64,000 bases of DNA from Chrysaora quinquecirrha (Eukaryota > Cnidaria > Scyphozoa > Semaeostomeae > Pelagiidae): NCBI GenBank assembly GCA_014526335.1, contig JACTAT010000303.1:206224-270223 (forward strand), written 5' to 3'. The translations under genes and the position numbers were made by a program. A model generated the notes under the pieces. It saw only the letters and a program-made list of their open reading frames with translations, was not told the origin of the DNA and did not search any database. Shown here piece by piece: positions 24,814 through 37,500 of the stretch. Numbering within the stretch: the stretch's first letter is position 1; every line of letters begins with the position of its first letter.

Positions 24814-26443
24814 TCCGCTTTAAATCTATTGTCTGATAATTATGTTGCAATGGCTTAGCACCGTCCATACCCATTCCTGCCATCAAGAATTATTTACAAA
24901 TCTCCGCAGTAATTCTGGAATATTGGATCATATATATGGGAACATTTTGAGAATCCTCAAAAGCTTCTTTTCATCTGACACCCCTCGTGGTATAAACGTC
25001 AGACAGAGACCGAAGCAATTAACTGGGCCTAAACACTCGATATGCTTGATATGATTGATATCCATCATAGCAGAAAAGTGAAGCCAAAATCTGCATTTTG
25101 TACATTACTCAGCTCGCAGAATTCAGCAGGAAGACCAAAGGACATTGTTGTTGTCATTTTTTTTAATTCGATATAATAATTCTAGCTTCTGCAGAAACTA
25201 ATCTAAATCAAATATCTTAACTACTAAAATAAGTCACTTGACATTGTCTGTAGACATTGAGGAGAGATGTGGTGGAGACAATTGGCGAGATTACTAATGA
25301 AACAGCGATCTTCCTCTGTCAAAACCCTTTTGGGGAGGCAACGCCTTGATGAAACGACAATGTTGACTCCGCTAATTATTCGGAAAGAATCTTTACTGTA
25401 ATTTTCTGCACATTCTTTGTTATCCAGCAGAGCAAGTGCTGTCTCTTGGCAGAATTTTGCTTAAGGATAGGTGGTTGCTAGGGATTGTAGTTTATGGCGT
25501 CTTTGCCAAAAAGCTTGCAAATGTTAGCAAATACGTTGGTATAGTGTTTAGTGTTTATAGTGTTTATGTATATAGTGTTTTATCCAATTACTCGATCTCT
25601 GGAAAATGCCACCTACTAGCAGGCATCATGCAGCATTTCGGCAAGGAAGTTACGAATAACCAAACTTTTGCAAGAAAGACACAAATCATTTTGAATTGAT
25701 AGAACATCCTAAGCGTATGAAAAGTATCCTAGGGCTGCAGAAAATCAATAATAAATGACCTTTTTATTTGATTCTTAAATTGCAAGCTCTCTCATGTTAT
25801 CTTGGTAATAAATATAACGTATAGCATGGCCTGCATCAAATCAAATAGGATAGGATAGCAGTCACAGACAATTTCAAAATATATTAGCAAGACAATGTAG
25901 GTTTGCGAAAGATACATATTTGTATTAACGAGTAAAAATCAAACCATACTTGAACCTTTTAGGCCCCATATCGGGCCCACTAACCTAAATTGATCACATT
26001 CACATTTAGATTCCTCGATCTGAGCCTATGTAGAACTAACGTATGCAGGGAATCTTTTAAGGAAATTCCACTAGTGGGCCAAATTAACAGGAGGGCCCAA
26101 TTCCCTGAGAACAAAGTTTCGTCTGTATAAGCATCAAGGGTCAATATCAGGGAAGCGAATGATGGTTCATTCTCTGATGCTCTAGAAATTTGGTAACTTT
26201 AAGAACCTGCAAACACCTTTTTTGACAGGAGGAGATGTTATTTCCTGGCAATGAATTGAAATCGTCATGCGATCCTTACGCCAAAGGTGCAAAGGCACGG
26301 TCACGAAGGGGGGGCGGGTACGGTGGCATTCTCCCCGGGAAAAGTTTGGAATTTTATGTGTCTAGAGTCGCTCTGGTTGGCTTCCGTGACTAAATAATCA
26401 TGCACTAATCTTTTCAAAGTTCAATCTTCCCGAAGTCAAAAGG

Positions 26444-26560
26444 GCCCATCACTAGTGGGGAAAACCAGGATTGCAAGGATCAGAGGTGGGGCAGCCGATA
26501 GGGCCTGGTGGGGCAATTGCCCAACCACTCAGTATGATAAAAGATGCCCTGAACGTATAT
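26444..26560 (+). repeat. Dispersed repeat, copy 1 (see 59391-59515)
   Basis: Shares gggcccatcact-gtggggaaaacca, ggggcagycg, gggcctgg and gatgccctgaa in the same order with 59391-59515. GC-rich against its surroundings; family not identified. Confidence 0.6.
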
Positions 26561-26766
26561 AAAATAGAAGGGTATAATTATTAGTCTAAATCTCTATTTG
26601 AAGTAATTGAAACATACATTACAGCATTTTAATCAATAACAACATAATAGTACTACACTATGCTCCTAGGTCTAGTCTGTCCACAAGACCCCCAAAATAG
26701 TGCGGGAGCATGATAGAACAGATGAAATTAAACACAAAGAAATTTCTAGGTTAACTAAAGTATAAA

Positions 26767-26825
26767 TTGCGATGAATAGCGGAATCATTTAGTATGCCCG
26801 AAAACGATTCCGCTATTCATCGCAA
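26767..26825. repeat. Perfect 20-bp stem hairpin
   Basis: ttgcgatgaatagcggaatc at 26767-26786 is the exact reverse complement of 26806-26825, with a 19-nt loop. The loop and right arm (agtatgcccgaaaa...) match the 3' part of the promoter-like module, so this is an inverted partial duplication of a module copy about 0.5 kb upstream of gene 2. Confidence 0.85.
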
Positions 26826-26850
26826 CGTTAAAGTTTTGTACAACTCAAAG
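26790..26850 (+). repeat. Promoter-like dispersed module, copy F (3' part only)
   Basis: agtatgcccgaaaacgattc, gctattcatcgcaa and agttttgtacaactcaaa correspond to the ATG end of copy B and its flank (agtttgtactgctcaaa). Forms the right side of the hairpin at 26767-26825. Confidence 0.55.
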
Positions 26851-27365
26851 ACTTTAAAGTATAAATATTCTTAAGCGAGAATAAAACGTATCTAGCGAAT
26901 AAAAATTGTAACTCTTCCTCAATTTCAAAATTTGACCACACCCAAAGGGCCTAAGGCATTCTGGCAAAACCAATTTTGGACAGATTTGTGAGATCTAAAA
27001 TAGAGTTTACAGATTATTTTTTTCAATACGACTTAATAAAAAGAGAATATGTATCTGCCTCGCTTGTTATAGATTGTGATTGAAGGACATTAAATCTTCA
27101 AAGAAATCAAGTGCAGCATCCTTACTAAATAATTTAATTAAAGCTGCTGTTCAATTTCCATTATTGTTATGAATATCAATTGAAAGAGCACAACTTTTTT
27201 TGGTCAGTCATGTTTTATACCCTCTATCTACCACCAGTTCTGTCGAAGCTTTAAACAAAGAGATGTTTTAAATATTCATGATTTGTTTATTTATTGGCAT
27301 CGAAATTCCTCTGAAAATGCTGCTACAATTTTATTTGTGAATCAAATCAGTCAACAGATGCCGAG

Positions 27366-27414
27366 ATGAAGTTGGCCGTTCTCGGTTGCGTCATTTTCCT
27401 TCTGATTGGCTTCA
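27366..27414 (+). CDS. Gene 2 exon 1: start codon and signal peptide
   Basis: ATG followed by KLAVLGCVIFLLIGF, a lysine plus hydrophobic core typical of a secretory signal. The donor is A-gtaagt at phase 1, and the next exon completes the codon as Ser. This ATG is chosen because it opens the signal and the downstream frame fits. Confidence 0.7.
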
Positions 27415-30400
27415 GTAAGTACATCAAATCGTTTTATTGATTTGAATTCTCTTTTCTGTAGATAATCCCATCAACTCCGCTGGGTGTAATAGTGGAATAA
27501 TTTCGAATCGCGAAGTTCTCCAAGATAACCTCAATTCAAATTTCAGACGTAGGTTGAACTGCAGTTAACCTGCCCCTTTCAAAGCTGTCTGCCACTTTGT
27601 GTTATCCATAAATGCCACAGCTGTGGAATTAATTCTCCCAGGAAACACTTTGAAAATTTCACAGTGATATAATAAGTATTAAGCCAATGACATGTGCCTA
27701 ACTTCACTAGCTATGCTAAACAATTAAAGGCGTGACAGACCGTTAGCTTACGGGAAACGTACCAGCTATACCCCTAAAATCGAGTTTCCTCAAAAATCAA
27801 CACGTTTTCATTTTTATCTAAAGCCTTCTCGTTCTTTTATGCACCGCACTGAACGGTCTGAAGTCTAACGAAGGACCAAGCCTCCCATCCCTTTGAAATT
27901 AATCAATCTTCAAGTGCAATCGTAACTCTGTTACGCACTTGCTGTTGTTTGTTTAATATCTCTTCTGAATGGTGGTAATAATGTATGTGCTTAACTTAAA
28001 GAAGTATTATCCGACCCAAGAAGCACACTATAATTGTTTATATACGTATCCACTCTATTTTTGAAATCACTTCCTGAGCAAACTGAGCCCTTCTCATTAC
28101 AGAAACTTTTAAAAACGTTTTTTATCCCGACATCTGCGGGCAGCAGCCCACGGATGATAAAAGGGGTACTGTGCCCCAAAAACATAAATCTATGTCAAGC
28201 TCTGGTGTAGAATATGCAAATGGGGTTTAACTAAACGGCAGTTTAAGCTATATATTTAGTGAAGTGCATCTGAGGAAAGTGCATTTATACTGCTTTTTAT
28301 AGAAAAAAGCTCACAGGCGGGCAATACCAGTCCTTGATAGAGTCCTTTTCGGGCCAAAATTTGCCAAAGATTCGGAATTTTTTTGCTATACTGGTTTTTT
28401 CTTGCGATACGGAAGGATGCCTAGGGTTTTGTTGGGTAGGCTGGAGGGCGAAATCCGTTTTAAATGTTCGGGGAACGAGAGAGGGGCCGCTTTTCAATAG
28501 ACAAACGTCCCTGTCAAGACGGTTGTGGGATATGCAAGCAAGTTTATCCATAAGAAAGTTTTCGCCACAGGTTTTAGTGTTTCTGAATCTCTTGTTTTAC
28601 GTCATTTCTTATTTTGAAGATCAAAATTTGATAAGATGGTTATTTTTACGGTTGTTGAGTTTTTATAGTAAGGCAGAAACACCTGCGGCGCAAGACATTT
28701 TGCAAAGTTGAAAAGACAACTATGTTTTTAGTTTGCTTATCCTTAATAATATTTCGCCCTGCCAAGCAGGGCTTCTTCAGAGTTTTATCGAATACAAAAT
28801 TTTTAACAGTATATACAGGCAATTATTTTGAATTATGGTTGGTGAGATCTGATTGGTGGTATGTTTGATGCTTCGCAGTGGCAAGGTGTGGGATGAAGAT
28901 GTGCATGTTTTGGTAATGAGGATATAAATAATCATAATAATCATAATGGTGAAATGTTAATAAAATTGATAATTATAAAATATTGTTATGTTAAGGAGAA
29001 AAAAATTAATATCCTTAATTATTATAATAGTTATAAGTGTAAAAATAGTGAGGTAGTGGATAGACAGGCGGCAAAGAGGACAAGGTTAGAATGGGTTAGC
29101 GGTCAGTGGTCCTGTTAAGTCCGTGAGGTGCCAGAGTGTTAGCTAGGCCAATGAAGTACTGTTCTTTGGCTCTTCTAACACTCTCTCGTTTGTTGTGTAG
29201 TTGTAGTATCGGTAAAATTTGTAGATCGTCAACTGTGTGTTCGGGTTTACAGAAGTGATCTGCAACCCCGGATTTGTCATGTTTTTTGTTGATAATGTCC
29301 CTACGGTGCTCGTTGAGTCGGTCTCGTAGTCGTCTTCCTGTCTGTCCGATGTACTGGCAGTTATTGTCCCTGTTCTGTAGGCATCGCAGGCATTGTATAA
29401 CGTAAATTACGTTAGTTGAGTTGCAGTCCAGTCGCTGTTTGATGTTAAATGTTTTGTCCGTGTTAGTGAATGTAACAGTTGTTGCCCCGTCCAGTATGTG
29501 TGTACATGTGTTGCAGTGGCGTTTAGACGAGCACTTGTGTACGCCCTGGGAATCGTTGGTGACGTCATTTTTTATTTTAGCACGTACCAGATGATCCCTA
29601 AGGCTTTTCGTCCTTCTGTAGCTTAGTACCGGTGGTTGGGGGAAAGCTTCTTTGCAGTTGTCAGAGTTCTGTAGTATGCTGTAGTGTCTAGTAAGTATTT
29701 GACCCAATTGAGGTAACCCTGGGTGGTAGGTTACCACAAAAGGAGTCCTGTTGTTCTGTCGCTTGTTCTTTGTATTTAAGCTGTCTTGTCTTGTGATCAG
29801 AGAAGCTTTCCGTATTTCGTTACGTACATATTTACGTCTGTAGCCTCTGTTCGTAAGGTATGTAAGCAGTTCAGTTGTTCGTTTAGTAAAGGTCGTGTCA
29901 TCTGAACAGATGCGTCGTAGGCGTAAAGCGAGACTGTATGGTATGGAATTTTTTGTGTGTTTGGCATGGGCAGAAGAGTGGAGAAGATATTGATGGGTGT
30001 CAGTAGGTTTGATGTAGAGGTCTGTGGAAATGCTGTGGTCTGTGTTGAGTGTGATAGTGACATCTAGGAAATGGGTTGAGGTAGAGGAGATGTCGCTAGT
30101 GAATTTGATAGTGGGATGAATGTTGTTGAGATTGTCAATAAAGTCCGTAAGTCTGTCTTGTCAGTGCGTCCAAATCAAAAAATATCGTCAATGTAGCGCC
30201 ACCAGACAAGGGGTTTGACTACGAGACCGACTCAACGAGCACCGTAGGGACATTATCAACAAAAAACATGACAAATCCGGGGTTGCAGATCACTTCTGTA
30301 AACCCGAACACACAGTTGACGATCTACAAATTTTACCGATACTGAAACTACACAACAAACGAGAGAGTGTTAGAAGAGCCAAAGAACAGTACTTCATTGG

Positions 30401-31550
30401 CCTAGCTAACACTCTGGCACTTCACGGACTTAACAGGACCACTGACCGCTAACCCATTCTAACCTTGTCCTCTTTGCCGCCTGTCTATCCACTACCTCAC
30501 TATTTTTACACTTATAACTATTATAATAATTAAGGATATTAATTTTTCTTTTCTCCATAACATAACAATATTTTATAATTATCAATTTTATTAACATTTC
30601 ACAATTATGATTATTATGATTATTTATGTCCTCATTACCAAAACATGCACATCTTCATCCCACACCTTGCCACTGCGAAGCATCAAACATACCACCAATC
30701 AGATCTCACCAACCATAATTCAAAATAATTGCCTGTATATACTGTTAAAATTTTGTATTCGATCAAACTCTGAAGAAGCCCTGCTTGGCAGGGCGAAATA
30801 TTAGCAAACTAAAAAACATAGTTGTCTTTTGTGTCTTGCGCCGCGGTGTTTCTGCCTTACTATATTTATTCAACTCTTCGCCGCAAGAAGCTCTCTAGCT
30901 GAAAGCAAGCAGTAAGCTAAGTGGTCTTTTCTTCTTTTTTCTGTTATATTATAGTGTGTTATCATCTGCACAATGGTATAATCTGGCTTTTGCTATAAAT
31001 TAAAAAAAGTTATTAATAGAGAAATTAAACAAAGTAGGTTCTCTGAGCTGAACTCCTGGTACGCAAGCATGTATCATTTATTAAGCTAAAGTGGTCGAGA
31101 TTTCACAGTTTCTCAAATGCTTTTTTAACAGCACCGACAATATAGTCTTTATCAAGTGTTACTTTCCAGTCTTCTAATAATGTAATTATGACGTGACTTG
31201 TGATGCAAGCTCTCCTATAAGCAGCTTGAAACAGTTATTTTCAAGATGACGACAAAGTTGTTTCTTTATGATTTTCTCATAGAAAATTTGTTAAGAATTT
31301 GTACAGAACGGTAGTTTCACTCGGATGTTCAAATTGATTCTCCTTTGGGGCAGACAGCTGCTTGTTTTGGCTGAAAATCAAAGGAGCCGAAGCTTCTTTC
31401 TTGGTGTTTAGATAATAGCAAAAACACCAAGTTAAAAACATTTTGGAAATTTTTAACCAGTATCAATCTAACAATTTGGCGATCATCATTTATAGGAACA
31501 GTATCGGAGATTCCTTTCCACAATGTTTCTTTCTGCTAAATTTTTCCATG

Positions 31551-31587
<37 letters not shown>

Positions 31588-34500
31588 TCGTTGAAGAAAT
31601 TTGCAAGGTTCTTGTCATTCGTGATATTTCTATCATTTTTTATAAATGGGATATCACTCTCCTCTAGACCCCCTTTATTTGAGAGAAACGGTTTACAAGT
31701 TTCTAAAAGGCTCAGTTGTCCTTTGCTGCTGTTCTAAAATGTCTCTTTATTACCATAGCACTTTAAGAAGGCTGTACGGCGGCTATACTGTACTGTCAGG
31801 CTCTAGAATTCGTCGAAATCATTTCAATGAGAAGAAAGGCCAGAAAAGAAAGCGCTTGTTGCTTTTGGACATGCTGGAACAATAAGGACATGCAGCTTAG
31901 TGCTGGCTTGCCCCCTCGCTTGCCCCTTCGAGCAGGCCGAGGTCAGCTTCGTTTAGGTCGCGTTTAAACAGCGCCTAACTGCTTCTGTAATGTACTGATA
32001 GACATTCCGTTTACACAGACGTATTGCATGAGTAGTACTTTTAGCTCCTAAGGTTAATCTGACATGAAGGCCACACAGAGCAACGACTAATCGACGTCCT
32101 AATAAATAACTGAGCAGAATAAGAATAATATTTAAAAATCTGCAAAATTCAGAAAACAAGATGCAAGTAATGCCCGCAAGAATGAAGCTGAGACGACTGA
32201 AATGCAGTTTGTTGTATGCCCGTTGTATGCTGAGAGAATTCGCTTGTTCAAGATGTCCCCCATCTTGCAGAATAATGTTGTATCGACCCAGATCTCTTTG
32301 AAAAGGTCTATTTCAGATTCGAAAAATAGCTACTACGCTGTGATTGTTGAAGATCCCACTTTTTGGTCAATAGTTGTTGCTGTTCCTAAAGATTCAGTTG
32401 CTCTATTATTATGAACTACTTTATTTAATGAATGAAAGCATAAATCCCCTGTACATGTTGTTTGAAAATTAGTCAACATCCCTCAATCACACCCTATACT
32501 CTAAGTAAAAAAGATGAAATAGAATAATTGGCTTAGGAATGAAGCGATTTACAGACGTTTCTATTTTTGATTTCCGCTGCGAAGCAGATTGAAATCTTTA
32601 AAACGCTATTGACGGATGTTTTGGTAGATCGTTGCGTGAGGTAGATGGATGACAAATCGACCAATCAACGCTTAGAATTTCAAAGGTTTTCGATCCAAAT
32701 GCTTCTAACTTCGTCGATGCATGAAAAATCGGCTGTTTTCAAAATATTCCTTTGAATTGCCCACTGACGCTGGGAACGTCCGCGCACACGCATCACGTCA
32801 TAAGAGTCGCCATGACAATTTTTACTGTTGTTGTGACTCTGTCTCGGGAGTCTCGGGAGGATTCTTATGATTCTGGATTGAATCTCAAGAATAGAACCCA
32901 CAGGAGGCCCAGGATTGTAAATTTTGAATGAACTTTGAGAAATTTTATTCGTTTATCGTATCGCGATACTGTACATATGTGGTTCAACTGCAGATATCTT
33001 TTTCAATCTATTAGAGTATTTTCCTGTTTTCCTATTCTAAAACTTTTCAATTCTATATGGGATGGACAAAATTTCTCATATAGTCCAGCGGAAATCTTCA
33101 GATAGGCATATCTCTTGCTATTTATTCATTCATCAATGGACGAAAAGAAAATGTGTTAGAAATTTTATATGAAATACAGTACAAGCCTATATTTTTTTAA
33201 GCATAACTTTTCTTTCAGGTTTCGGGGTGGATGGCTTTGTTCCCGATCTTCGGCCATCTCCCAGAAGATATTTTATTGACTTTAAAGTTTGGACTTGGTG
33301 GCGAGGTGACCTAGTTAAAATTACACGAGCAATTTTCTATGTTTTCTTTGACAAGTCTCCTTGCTTGTAGACGAAAAGCTATCTGCTAGGTGGACGAGAA
33401 ACTATCTTTGACAAGTTATTTTCTGCCCAAGTTTCATCTACTCATGTAAATGGATAACAAGTTTGTTGTTTCATCTGCAGAAGCAATTTTCACATATCAC
33501 AGTTGTTACTTCTATAAGGCGCCAGTTTTTGAACAAGTGCCACTGTTATATGAAAATTGGTCAGTTGAAGTCTGATGTAATAAATGTGTCAATGAAAACT
33601 TGTTATACAAAAATTGTTCATGTAACTTCGGATAAAGAATGTTTCAGTTTAAAATCACTAAACTAAGCAATAGGTTTTATATCATCAAATTGCAGGGTCT
33701 GGTGCTCATAAAGCAAATTTTTCTCTGACAATTTTCCACTAAAAAGTTCAATATTGGGCCGATTATGCTAGTGAATATTGGGCCGATTGAGATCGACTGA
33801 CAATTTTTCATCGGACACTGGCACTTATTTCACGAAATACATTTTTATAGGAAAAGTTTCATATGTACAAATTGCTCATGTAGATGACTTCAAAAGTTGA
33901 CTTGAAAATTTTTATAGCGAGATTAAAACACCATTTTACTAAGGCATATCTTACCCTTTAACTGCCTCTCTAACATCTTTCTATTTCAAGGCATAGCGAA
34001 GAATAATTCAAACTAAGGAGGTTTTTCAATATATCAAATTATGTCAAATCACAATGTGTTAAATATTCTAAGTAACTTTTCACCTCAATTTCAGGATGTC
34101 CGCGGCAAAATTTTACAGATGACCGAGGGACCACTGCACAAATCTCCCCATGCGTTAACTGCACGTGTAAAGTAAATGGAACATTTGATTGTCAGGAATG
34201 GTATGCGTCAAATGGAAACAACAGCCAAATCAAAGTTAAATCATGCTCTAATTGCCATCTTTTTCAATTTTCTAACAGTTTGATTTGCAAGTGTTACGAT
34301 GATTATTCAAAGGTATACAGAGAGCCTTTTGAACAATGGAAGCCAACGAAATATTTGCAGTGTTCATGTGGCTCTAGAGGCATATCATGCCACGGGGCAA
34401 GAACGTATCCGGAAAGTCTTAAAAGTTTCTTTGACTCGCGCTCATATTGGTTGCCAAAACCTTCAACGGAATTCTTTCTTTATCCTGCGCCAGTCTCTGT

Positions 34501-37500
34501 CTCAAAGGTGATAAACAAAACAAAGCAAAATCCCAAAGGTCAGCCTTTTTAATGTCAAAGCTCTTAGGTACGAATCATAAAATCCTATAAAGTTTTATCA
34601 GTCTTCCTATGTCGTCTGTCATTTTAGAACAGCTAATTTTCAGAATTTTTGCTTATTTTGAAAAACCACACGTTTAGTTGTGGCTTAAATGGCTATCCAT
34701 TACGTTAAACTTGTTCCCATTTTTCTTTAGCATGGATAAGTGTAAAGAACAAAATGTCATTTAATTAAGTCCCGTAATTTATGCCGCTGAATCTCACAGG
34801 GAAATACGCCATGTGCAAAAATTTGCTACAGACTTTTCTAAGTTAAAAATTCCTTTTAGAAGAAAGCTATAACGAAAATAAATTTATAATTTAACACAAA
34901 AAACGACATTTTTTAGTTTCGAAAACATGTTTCGATCATCCTGTGATCATCATCGGTTACAATTTACAGATTAATCCAAGCAATTTATACAACTAGGCAC
35001 AAAGCGGTAAAAAAAAAAATAGTAAAATTATAGCAAATATTAACAAAATCAGTTAGCGCAAAATAAGATTAAGTTTTTCACTAAGAAATATTGCAAGGAT
35101 TTAGATATCAAACTTGTGTTTTCGTCTTTTAAGGTTAGGAACCTCTTCAGTGTGAAAGATTCTATCCCCAGTAACTTCAGGTCACGTGTTGTTTACAAGT
35201 TCTCTTGCGCAGGCTGTAACGCCTGTTATATCGGTGAAACATGCCGACACCTCAAAACACGTGTACAGGAACACTTATTGGTGGATAAGAACTCTCACAT
35301 CTTTAAACATCTTGAAAGCTCTTCTCCTTGTAGGAATTCCTCTTCCTATGAAAGTTTTTTATCTTAGACTCCTCTCACACAACTTATCAACTTAAAATTA
35401 AGGAAGCCATACATGTACGGTTGGAAAAGCCATCCCTGAACAGACAGGTTTACCATTACAATCTTGCGCTTTCTTATTTATCTTCTTTGATTTTGTCTTT
35501 GTATTGTTTCAACTTATTGTTGTAATGTGTTATCCATTCTTCTTTTGTTTTTAACCGAACTGATTTTGTTACTATTTGCTATAATTTTACTATTGTTTTT
35601 TACCGCTTTGTGCCTAGTTGTATAAACTGCTTAGATTAATCTGTAAATTGTAACTGATGATGATCACAGGATGATCGAAACATGTTTTCGAAACTAAAAA
35701 ATGTCGTTTTTGTGTTAAATTTCTGACAAGTTTGCTTATCTTACAATTTATAATTAAACGAACGAATCCAAAGTTATAAGAATTAGCTTATATAGAAATT
35801 CTCTTTTTAAGATTGCAATTTCAGTGGGATTGAAATACGAGACGGTACATTTCAAAATGTCACGCTTGCTGGCTATCCTCGATGCTTGAAATGTGCATGT
35901 TATAATGGTAATCCGTATTGTTATGGGACATGGAAACTTCTTGGGGGCTGCTGTAACTCACTTGCAAATTGTAAGAAGCATGTAAATGATGCTTTAGCGT
36001 GTAAGTGCGACCAATATTTTATCTTGCTATGTTCAACTGTTATAAATATAGCAGACAGCTCCCTTTGAAATAAGAATAATTTCGTAAGTAGCTGTTTAAT
36101 GTAGCTGCAAACGAACGGAAAAGTTGATTTTATTTTCAAACGGTTCATGATTTTTGATGTTTTGATTATTCCGAATGTAGTATGCAAACATCCTGATAAC
36201 ATACAGTGCGAGAAGGACACATATTCATGGAGTGTGAATGGATGTAACTTTTCTTGCACTGAAAAAAAGCTTCAGTTTAAAATGATGAAAAGACCATGGT
36301 GCCAACGACTCACTAATTCAAAGTACTGCGCTGCTTGTGGAAGTATGTATTATTATGATTTGGAATATCTTTTTTACCTTTCGAAATTTTCAATGTTTGC
36401 ATGTTCTCCCTTGCCTATAGTTATACACGGTATGTTTTAATTGCCGATTCGTGCGCACATACGGTGCATGTGTTTCTCAACTTCTTTTCACATCAGGGAG
36501 ATGTATAAAGGAAAAGGTTTATTCTTATGTCTTTCTTATCCAACAGTCAGTGATACATCTGAGATAGAACACTGTGTTGTCAAATACTAGGGTATCGTAA
36601 AAATGATCTTAATCATTGCAGAAGGGCATGGTGCATTTTGTATAATTGAGATTTCCCTAAGATAAGACTTGGGTTACTGTTATAGAGGATATATCGAAAC
36701 CTTTTCACAGTTAGCCGCTCCCTTATTCAAACTATTACAGATTCAAATCTTGCCTTCTTTGGAAGTCTTGAAGTCAAGAAATATGTTTCAGTTCCGAATA
36801 AAGACAATAGCCACATCGTTATTACACATAAATTTAGAACACCCTTTTTGGACAACACGGTGACAGCGAAATATAACTGGAGAGGTTGATAACAATAACA
36901 AAAGAACAAACATCTCTCTGCAAGGGAGTTCACGCAAACACCAGGATTGGCAAACTGGAACATTAGCAAAAGACATTGCAAAGAAAAAATGACAATGGAA
37001 GATAACGACAGATTTGTCTGAAAAGATTACTCATTGAGAAAGATAGCTGCTCTTGCCTAGCCTTCTAGGATATGTAAAAAGGAAAGTAAACCAAACTAAG
37101 TCTTATAGACATCTTTAGGCATACATGATTGCTTTGGTCATTGTAATGAGGATGAAGTTAAAGCAAACTGTCTTTGTAGACAAAACTGCATTTTTTGAAA
37201 AGTACGGTTCAAAGCTGAGCCTCTGTACAAGAATTGAGGATGTGATAGACAAAGAGAAAGTTTGTAATGGATTTGCAGATTGCAAGGATGGAACCGATGA
37301 GGAAAATTGTGCTCAAAGTGAGTGTTTCTTTATTGCATCATTAGGAACGGTTATATCATTTATGCTATAAAATCATGGTATGATATGGTATGGTATGGTA
37401 TGGTATGGTATGGTATGGTATGGTATGGTATGGTATGGTATGGTATGGTATGGTATGGTATGGTATGGTATGGTATGGTATGGTATGGTATGGTATGGTA

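Larger units (their letters stand above)
17346..27365. other. Intergenic region between receptor genes
   Basis: Besides the repeats listed, 17800-20285, 20541-22752, 23277-24363 and 24814-26443 hold only short ORFs without conserved motifs. No TATA box or initiator for gene 2 could be assigned upstream of 27366; the closest notable structure is the hairpin at 26767-26825. Confidence 0.4.
28660..30880 (-). mobile_element. Penelope-like element 1 with inverted partial copy
   Basis: A 5'-truncated Penelope-like retroelement on the - strand (30180-28660) followed by a shorter copy of its 3' part on the + strand (30218-30880). The two form inverted arms of about 670 bp (28660-29330 and 30218-30880), nearly identical, around an 890-bp centre. 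Inverted or tandem partial copies are characteristic of this retroelement class. Located in intron 1 of gene 2. Confidence 0.88.
34890..35719 (+). mobile_element. Penelope-like element 2 with inverted terminal arms
   Basis: Arms 34890-35054 and about 35555-35719 are inverted copies (aacacaaaaaacgaca.../...tgtcgtttttgtgtt), flanking a GIY-YIG fragment. The inverted arms act like the pseudo-LTRs of this class. Located in intron 3 of gene 2, ending 92 bp before exon 4. Confidence 0.82.

Noticed and set aside
34508..34552. Terminal exon of gene 2 (frame runs to a TAA at 34550)
   Set aside because: Splicing at 34538 gives phase 1 and continues the Cys-rich frame into exon 4; the stop is intronic.
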